Shown: positions 21,220-25,365 of the stretch, piece by piece
How the letters are laid out: each line of letters opens with the position of its first letter
Position numbering within the stretch: the stretch's first letter is position 1
Source: JBEKYD01 sp049509915
GTDB lineage: Bacteria; Acidobacteriota; Terriglobia; Bryobacterales; Bryobacteraceae
Length of the DNA stretch: 25,365 bases
Direction: 5' to 3'
NCBI GenBank assembly: GCA_049509915.1
Contig: JBEKZL010000118.1
Location: 1 to 25,365 of the forward strand
Translations under genes and position numbers: made by a program
The notes under the pieces: model-generated
Seen by the model: only the letters and a program-made list of their open reading frames with translations
What the model was told of the DNA's origin: nothing
The model's database searches: none

Positions 21220-21639
21220 ATGCTCATCATCGGCTACGGCAATCGGCTGCGCAGCGACGACGGCGTGGGCTTCCGCGCCGCCGAATTACTGCGCGAGCGA
21301 GGCGCAAACTCCGGCGTCGAAATTCTGGCCGTCCCGCAGTTGACGCCGGAACTCACCGACCCGATCTCCCGGGCGCAGCAGGTGATTTTCATCGACGCAG
21401 CAGCGGAAGGCCCGCCTGGCGAGGTCCGGCAGCGCAAACTGGCGGCACCAGCAGCAGGCGCGGCCTTCACCCATCAGATGACCCCGGAGGCATTGCTGGC
21501 GGCCGCGGCTGCGCTGTACGGCGCCAGCCCCTCCGGCGTGCTCTATTCGATTTGCGGCGAATCGTTCGCCTACGGCGAGCAGCTCACGCCGGCGGTGGAA
21601 CGCGCGCTCGCGGAGCTGGTGGTGAAGCTATCGATCTGA
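21220..21639 (+). CDS. hoxW: [NiFe]-hydrogenase maturation protease (HoxW/HycI type)
   Basis: A 139-residue endopeptidase expected to remove the C-terminal tail of the hydrogenase large subunit after nickel insertion. The N-terminus I-I-G-Y-G-N-R-L-R-S-D-D-G-V-G is the family signature, with the acidic residue in R-S-D-D-G as a nickel-sensing ligand. A second acidic position is in V-I-F-I-D-A-A-A-E-G, and the later H-Q-M-T-P-E in F-T-H-Q-M supplies the conserved His. Length is slightly short for the family (about 150-170). The start at 21220 has no ribosome binding site because the palindromic repeat occupies the leader; translation may depend on thiC read-through. It converges on the hydrogenase operon, whose HoxH is the likely substrate. 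Its 3' end overlaps the end of the broken HEPN gene by 12 nt. Confidence 0.85.
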   Translation: MLIIGYGNRLRSDDGVGFRAAELLRERGANSGVEILAVPQLTPELTDPISRAQQVIFIDAAAEGPPGEVRQRKLAAPAAGAAFTHQMTPEALLAAAAALYGASPSGVLYSICGESFAYGEQLTPAVERALAELVVKLSI

Positions 21640-22073
21640 AACCGGCGGTAGCAACCGCGGATGGTTTGCCCTGAGCCATGCCTCAACGCGGTGGCGAAGC
21701 ATCTTGGCAAGATCGCGCATTTCGCGAGCTTCCGTATCGGAAATCGTGTCCGCCCGCTCGTAGTCCGTGAGGTTCCGCTTCTTGCGAAAGACGTTGAATT
21801 TCCGGATGGCGGCTGCTTCGAGGCCGAGCGTGAATTCCAAAGACTGAATGACGCGATAGTGATGGTTCCCCCGCTCGGCTTCATACCCGGAGGCGGCCAA
21901 CGCCGCGGCTGCGAGCTGGAGGGCCGCGTTATACGCGATGGCGAACAATCGGCAACCAGTGCCGGTGTCTGGCAGGCTTTCAAATCCCTATCCGCGACGG
22001 CGAGCAGGTCAGCGATCTCCTGTGGGCTCGTCTTGTGCTCCTTGAGCCATCCGAATTTGAGCCAATCTGGCAA
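21628..22073 (-). pseudogene. HEPN-domain toxin-like gene, frameshifted
   Basis: Two frames together make one HEPN protein. From TTG 22073 the first frame reads P-D-W-L-K-F-G-W-L-K-E-H-K-T-S-P-Q-E-I-A-D-L-L-A-V-A-D-R-D-L-K-A-C and ends sense at about 21948. The second frame, from about 21948 to 21628, continues F-A-I-A-Y-N-A-A-L-Q-L-A-A-A-A-L-A-A-S-G-Y-E-A and later H-H-Y-R-V-I-Q-S-L-E-F-T-L-G and R-K-K-R-N-L-T-D-Y-E-R. Inserting one base in the GAT-TG-TTC stretch would restore D-W-F-A-I-A-Y-N. R-x-K-R-N-x-x-x-Y agrees with the HEPN Rx4-6H/RN-type catalytic region. No slippery heptamer suggests programmed frameshifting. It is the partner of the MNT gene upstream and probably inactive. Confidence 0.75.
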
Positions 22074-22564
22074 GGCTCGGCTTGAGCGAGAGCGGAAGCC
22101 ACTTCTTCCAACGAGGTTCTTGGGCCCACAATCATTATGTCAACGTCGCTCGCCGCTGTTTCGGTTCCGGCAGCAACAGAGCCATAAATGAAGGCCAATT
22201 GGACCGCGCCCCCGAGTGCGGCCAAGGCTTCCTGCAGGACCTTAGGCGCACCGAAGGTTTTGCGGATCAGCCCGCTTAGCTCGTCGAACACAGGGCACTC
22301 GCGGTTTGCTTGAAAATACGTCTGTCGGCCTTCGACCGCGCGCGTGAGAATACCGGCAGCGACAAGCTGCTCAAGCTCTCTCTGCGCCGCCCCCGAGCCA
22401 AGGCCAACCAGGCGGATGACTTGCCGTTGGTAGAATCGCCGATCGGAGTGGCCGAACAGAAGGCGTAGTACGGCCTGCCGCGTAGCGCCAAAAAGGGCCC
22501 CTCCGATCGCATCCGCGGTGAAGTGCCCGGCATTTGCACCCATCTTGAGTACGATAATACCCAT
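21980..22564 (-). pseudogene. wHTH-nucleotidyltransferase (MNT antitoxin-like) gene, 3'-truncated
   Basis: Residues 20-90 form a winged helix (G-G-A-L-F-G-A-T-R-Q-A-V-L-R-L-L-F-G, R-Q-V-I-R-L-V-G-L-G-S-G-A-A-Q-R-E-L). Then comes a minimal nucleotidyltransferase core, F-I-Y-G-S-V-A-A-G-T-E-T-A-A-S-D-V-D-I-M-I-V-G, with G128-S129, D140 and D142 as expected for MNT. After S-L-E-E-V-A-S-A-L-A-Q-A-E (about residue 163) homology stops: the usual 40 or so C-terminal residues are missing and the frame instead overlaps the start of the HEPN gene out of register until 21980. A deletion fusing the two genes explains this. The ATG at 22564 is 29 nt after hoxH on the same strand; ATG 22543 is an alternative. 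Direct copies of ATGGGT overlap both starts and may be an autoregulatory site. Confidence 0.72.
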
Positions 22565-22593
22565 TTTGGGTGCGGCAGGTCAAATTCGGGGGC

Positions 22594-24012
22594 TCAAGCC
22601 CGGCGACGATCCAGCACCTTCCCGTCGGCGCCGATTAGCGCCACTTCCAGATCGAGGGTGCCGTCGGCGTGGGTGGAGCAGCTCAGGCAGGGATCGTACG
22701 CGCGCACCACGGCCGACACCCGGTTCAGCATGCCCTCTTCGATTTGGGCGCCATGGACGAAATGGCGCGCCACCTCCGCCACGCTGCGGTTCATGGCCAG
22801 GCTGTTGTGTCCGGTGGCGACGATCAGGTTCACCCAACGGATGGCGCCCTTCTCGTCCACTTTGTAGTGATGGATCAGCACCCCGCGCGGCGCTTCGATC
22901 ATGCCCACGCCTTCCTGGCGGTTGACGGCCGCGTGGGAGCGTACGTGGGTATCGAGAATGGCGCGATCGGCCAGCAGCAGCTCCATTTTTTCCAGCGCGT
23001 GAACCAGCTCGATCAGCCGGGCATAGTGATAGTGGAACGAGCCGTGGACCACCGGTCCGAACCGCTGGCGGAATTCGGCGAGTTTCCGGTCCGCCTCGGG
23101 CGTGCCCAGCCTCTCCGCCACGTTCAGCCGCGCCAGCGGGCCCACCCGGTATTCGCCGCCGGGAAATCCGAGCGGTTTGTAGTAGGGCGATTTGAGGTAG
23201 GAATCGCGCTGCGATGCCTCGCCGATCACGCTCGCGTAGTCCGCCGCCGGGACGTCTTTGGCGAGCATGCCGCCGGCCGGGTCTTTGAATTGGAGCAGGC
23301 CGCCGTACCAGTCGAGCGTTCCGGCGGGGTCAGTCAGGCCGGCATACAAAGTCGGGGCGGAGCCGAAGTGTTCGATTTCTTCGGCAAAGCGGTCGAGCAA
23401 TCCCTCGAACTGCTCCAGCGTGCGGCCGGCCAGGGCGCGCGCGCCGGGCAGTCCCGCCAGGATGCGGTCGCGCGCCGCCGTCGAGAGCGGCGCGTTGACG
23501 CCGCCGGCCACGATCCACGACGGGTGTATCCGCTCCTGCGCCAGCGCTTCGATGGCGTCCTGCCCGAACTTGCGCAGCGCCACTCCCGCCCGCGCCGTCT
23601 GCGGGTCGGCGTCGATCAATCCGAATACGTTGCGCAGGGCCGGGTCGGAATCGAAACCCAGCAGCAGGTCCGGCGCCGATAGATAGAAGAAACTGAGGGC
23701 GTGCGACTGCGCCATCTGGGCGCAATGCACCAACTCCCGCAGCTTGACGCCGGTCTCGGGCGGTGTCACCGCCATGATGGCGTCGCAGGCTTTGGCGGAA
23801 GCCAGCAGGTGGCTGATCGGGCAGATGCCGCAGATGCGCGCGGTGATCGACGGCATCTCGTAGAACGGACGGCCCTCGACGAACTTTTCGAATCCGCGGA
23901 TCTGGGTGACGTGCAATTGCGTATCGGCGACGCTTCCCTTGTCATCGAGGTAGATATCGATCTTGGCGTGTCCCTCGATGCGGGTGACGGGATTAATGGT
24001 GATTTTCCGCAT
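22594..24012 (-). CDS. hoxH: Bidirectional [NiFe] hydrogenase large subunit
   Basis: A 472-residue catalytic subunit that binds the NiFe(CN)2CO centre and oxidises or produces H2 in the cytoplasm. The L1 motif R-I-C-G-I-C-P-I-S-H gives C61 and C64; the L2 motif D-P-C-L-S-C-S-T-H gives C442, C445 and H448. Twenty-four residues follow H448, the tail normally removed by a maturation protease. The motif variants (S-H-L-L-A-S-A-K-A-C, V-R-A-Y-D-P-C-L-S-C) fit group 3, most like the NAD-linked 3d type. The start at 24012 is set by AGGGGAG seven nt upstream; 24030 would overlap hoxY. It follows hoxY by 10 nt. No signal peptide is present, consistent with a soluble enzyme. Confidence 0.93.
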   Translation of the reverse strand: MRKITINPVTRIEGHAKIDIYLDDKGSVADTQLHVTQIRGFEKFVEGRPFYEMPSITARICGICPISHLLASAKACDAIMAVTPPETGVKLRELVHCAQMAQSHALSFFYLSAPDLLLGFDSDPALRNVFGLIDADPQTARAGVALRKFGQDAIEALAQERIHPSWIVAGGVNAPLSTAARDRILAGLPGARALAGRTLEQFEGLLDRFAEEIEHFGSAPTLYAGLTDPAGTLDWYGGLLQFKDPAGGMLAKDVPAADYASVIGEASQRDSYLKSPYYKPLGFPGGEYRVGPLARLNVAERLGTPEADRKLAEFRQRFGPVVHGSFHYHYARLIELVHALEKMELLLADRAILDTHVRSHAAVNRQEGVGMIEAPRGVLIHHYKVDEKGAIRWVNLIVATGHNSLAMNRSVAEVARHFVHGAQIEEGMLNRVSAVVRAYDPCLSCSTHADGTLDLEVALIGADGKVLDRRRA

Positions 24013-24022
24013 GGCCGCTCCC

Positions 24023-24553
24023 CTATCCAAATTTCACTTTCGAACGCAGGTCCGGCACACGCCCTTCGAACAACTCCTCCAGCACAAAGGCGATGGCCTT
24101 GGCCGAGGGCGGGCAGCCGGGTACATGAAGATCGACTTTGACGAACTCGTGAACCGGCACGGCGTGGCGGAGCAAGGCCGGCACTCCGTCGCTGGGCACC
24201 ACGCGGACGGTATCGGCGCCTTCCACGTAAATCCGCTCCAGCAGCTTGCGCGTGGGCGTCTGGTTGCGCATGGCGGAAATATTTCCCGTGACGGCGCAAT
24301 CGCCGAGGGAAACCACCAGGCGGCTGCGCTGGCGCACCGTCCGGATCTTCTCCAGGTCCTCCTGCGAACTGACTCCGCCTTCGACCAAAGTCACGTCCAC
24401 CTGCTTGGGAAACTCGTGGGCGTCCACCAGCGGACCGTAGACTACCTCCGCGCGCCGGGCCACATTCAGGATCGCCTCGTCGATGTCCAGGGCCGACATG
24501 TGACAGCCCGCGCAGCCGTCCAGCCAGATGGTCGCCAGCCGCACCTTTTTCAT
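24023..24553 (-). CDS. hoxY: Bidirectional [NiFe] hydrogenase small subunit
   Basis: A 176-residue small subunit carrying the proximal [4Fe-4S] cluster that takes electrons from the NiFe site. The ligands are visible: W-L-D-G-C-A-G-C-H (C14, C17), L-G-D-C-A-V-T-G-N (C86) and V-P-G-C-P-P-S (C147). The short length, with no Tat signal and no medial/distal cluster domain, is characteristic of the cytoplasmic group 3 type. The ATG at 24553 overlaps the hoxU stop (ATGA), indicating translational coupling and complex co-assembly. Confidence 0.93.
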   Translation of the reverse strand: MKKVRLATIWLDGCAGCHMSALDIDEAILNVARRAEVVYGPLVDAHEFPKQVDVTLVEGGVSSQEDLEKIRTVRQRSRLVVSLGDCAVTGNISAMRNQTPTRKLLERIYVEGADTVRVVPSDGVPALLRHAVPVHEFVKVDLHVPGCPPSAKAIAFVLEELFEGRVPDLRSKVKFG

Positions 24554-25260
24554 ACGTGACCTCCGCGCCTGGCCGCCAGGCGCCTCACCTTGCGATCCCG
24601 TTTTACCATCTCTTCCACGCCGAATCCCTTTTCGGCCAGCGCGCCGGTGGGGCACACCTCGACGCACTTGCCGCAGCTGGTGCAGGTTTTCGAATCGCCC
24701 CAGGGCCGGTTCATGTCGGAAACGATCAGGGAGTGGATGCCGCGCCCGCTGACGTCCCACACCCGCGCGCCTTCCACCTCGGCGCACACCCGCACGCAAC
24801 GCGTGCACAGGATGCAGCGGTTGTGGTCGAGCACGTACCGCTCATGGGAAGCGTCCACCCGCATCTTAGGGAACGAGTACGGATAGCGCACGCTGGTGAC
24901 GCCCAGCCGCTGCGCCATCGACTGCAGCTCGCAGTGATTGTTGGAGACGCAGACGGCGCACTGATGATTCCGCTCCGAGAACAGAAATTCCAGCGCCATG
25001 CGGCGGTATTGCGTCAGCTTTTCCGAATTCGTGGTGACGCTCATGCCGTCCTGCGCCGGCGTGGTGCAGGCCGGCAGCAGGCGGCCCACCCCCGAAACCT
25101 CCACGATGCACAGGCGGCAGCCGCCCACCGGCGAGAGGTTTTCGAGCCAGCAGAGAGTGGGAATGAATTTGCCGCCGGCGCGGGCAACCTCCAGGATGGT
25201 CTGCCCCTGGTGGGCTGCCACATACTCGCCGTCGATTCGTACTGAAATTTTGTCAGCCAT
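24550..25260 (-). CDS. hoxU: Hydrogenase diaphorase small subunit (iron-sulfur)
   Basis: A 236-residue electron-transfer subunit homologous to the N-terminal part of NuoG. Clusters in order: plant-type [2Fe-2S] with C37, C48, C51 and C65; the His-Cys3 [4Fe-4S] site H99, C101, C104 and C110 (R-N-H-Q-C-A-V-C-V-S-N-N-H-C); and two [4Fe-4S] sites in a ferredoxin fold, C149/C152/C155/C159 (C-I-L-C-T-R-C-V-R-V-C) and C193/C196/C199/C203. It wires the hydrogenase small subunit to the NAD(P)-binding flavoprotein encoded upstream. The start at 25260 has AGGAG seven nt upstream and lies 10 nt after the stop of the upstream gene. Confidence 0.93.
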   Translation of the reverse strand: MADKISVRIDGEYVAAHQGQTILEVARAGGKFIPTLCWLENLSPVGGCRLCIVEVSGVGRLLPACTTPAQDGMSVTTNSEKLTQYRRMALEFLFSERNHQCAVCVSNNHCELQSMAQRLGVTSVRYPYSFPKMRVDASHERYVLDHNRCILCTRCVRVCAEVEGARVWDVSGRGIHSLIVSDMNRPWGDSKTCTSCGKCVEVCPTGALAEKGFGVEEMVKRDRKVRRLAARRGGHV

Positions 25261-25270
25261 GGCGGTTCTC

Positions 25271-25365
25271 CTAGTGGTGGTGATCGCGGATGTCGCAGCG
25301 CAGGCAGCGCGCCGCTTCCTCCAGCGCCTCTTCGGCCGAGATCCCGACGACCGCTTCGGCGAAGT
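25271..25365 (-). CDS. C-terminus of a flavoprotein subunit of the hydrogenase operon (partial)
   Basis: Only the last 30 residues are in the window; the gene continues beyond the right edge. The tail contains I-S-A-E-E-A-L-E-E-A-A-R-C-L-R-C-D-I-R and ends in three histidines. An E-A-x-R-C-L-x-C-D ending is typical of NAD(P)-dependent flavoprotein oxidoreductases of the GltD/pyridine-nucleotide-disulphide type rather than of a classical HoxF. By position it should be the NAD(P)H-binding partner of HoxU. It may be a HoxF/NuoF-like subunit fused to a GltD-like domain, or a separate GltD-like protein. It shares the operon (10-nt spacing). Confidence 0.6.
   Translation of the reverse strand, partial: FAEAVVGISAEEALEEAARCLRCDIRDHHH

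Noticed and set aside
21940..21955. Programmed ribosomal frameshift in the HEPN gene
   Set aside because: The junction (GATTGTTCGCC on the minus strand) has no slippery heptamer or obvious stimulatory structure, and the partner gene is also damaged, so mutation is more likely.
1..25365. tRNA, rRNA or other known structured RNA genes
   Set aside because: I looked for cloverleaf-like segments with a TTCGA-type arm and for conserved rRNA stretches and found none convincing. A covariance-model search would be needed to exclude small ones.

Overview
The window looks like a chromosomal segment of a high-GC soil acidobacterium, most likely Bryobacterales / Solibacter-like. This is inference from several signs: long exported proteins of an acidobacterial type, secreted glycoside hydrolases (GH28, GH18, GH106), TolC-type outer membrane proteins, an ECF sigma operon with a DUF4252 product, a soluble bidirectional [NiFe] hydrogenase, and many short palindromic intergenic repeats. 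Codons are strongly GC3-rich, so long antisense frames are common and were discarded.

Layout, left to right. Positions 1-1134: start of a possible transposase leaving the left edge, an orphan XRE-type antitoxin-like regulator, and a decayed region with a gene fragment and a dispersed repeat. 1135-6084 (minus strand): secreted GH28 pectinase-like enzyme, an adenylate kinase paralogue, and two overlapping uroporphyrinogen-decarboxylase-fold proteins. 6161-11222 (plus strand): a two-domain secreted GH18 protein and a large GH106 rhamnosidase-like protein. 11223-11692: a gene-free, nested inverted-repeat element about 0.4 kb long. 11693-13828 (minus): a four-gene operon (LolA-like exported protein, ECF sigma factor, small membrane anti-sigma candidate, DUF4252 protein) in which every junction is a 4-nt stop/start overlap. 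14068-18030 (plus): two tandem TolC paralogues, the second with an N-terminal extension read through a repeat. 18282-19283: a lower-GC exported protein of unknown function. 19641-19697: an 18-residue lysine-rich ORF with an excellent ribosome binding site. 19760-21145: thiC. 21220-21639: hydrogenase maturation protease. 21628-22564 (minus): a broken MNT-HEPN toxin-antitoxin pair. 22594-25365 (minus): hydrogenase genes hoxH, hoxY, hoxU and the tail of a flavoprotein subunit.

Functional links. The hydrogenase genes and the convergent maturation protease form one system: HoxH keeps a 24-residue C-terminal tail after its last nickel-ligand motif, the expected substrate of such a protease. The decayed MNT-HEPN pair lies exactly between hoxH and the protease gene. 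GH28 and GH106 could both act on pectin or rhamnogalacturonan, while the GH18 enzyme points to chitin or other GlcNAc polymers. The most distinctive non-coding signal is a family of palindromes whose flanks are similar (GTGGG-C-G) but whose stems differ with both arms changed together. Copies lie in most intergenic gaps, and one has become part of a reading frame.
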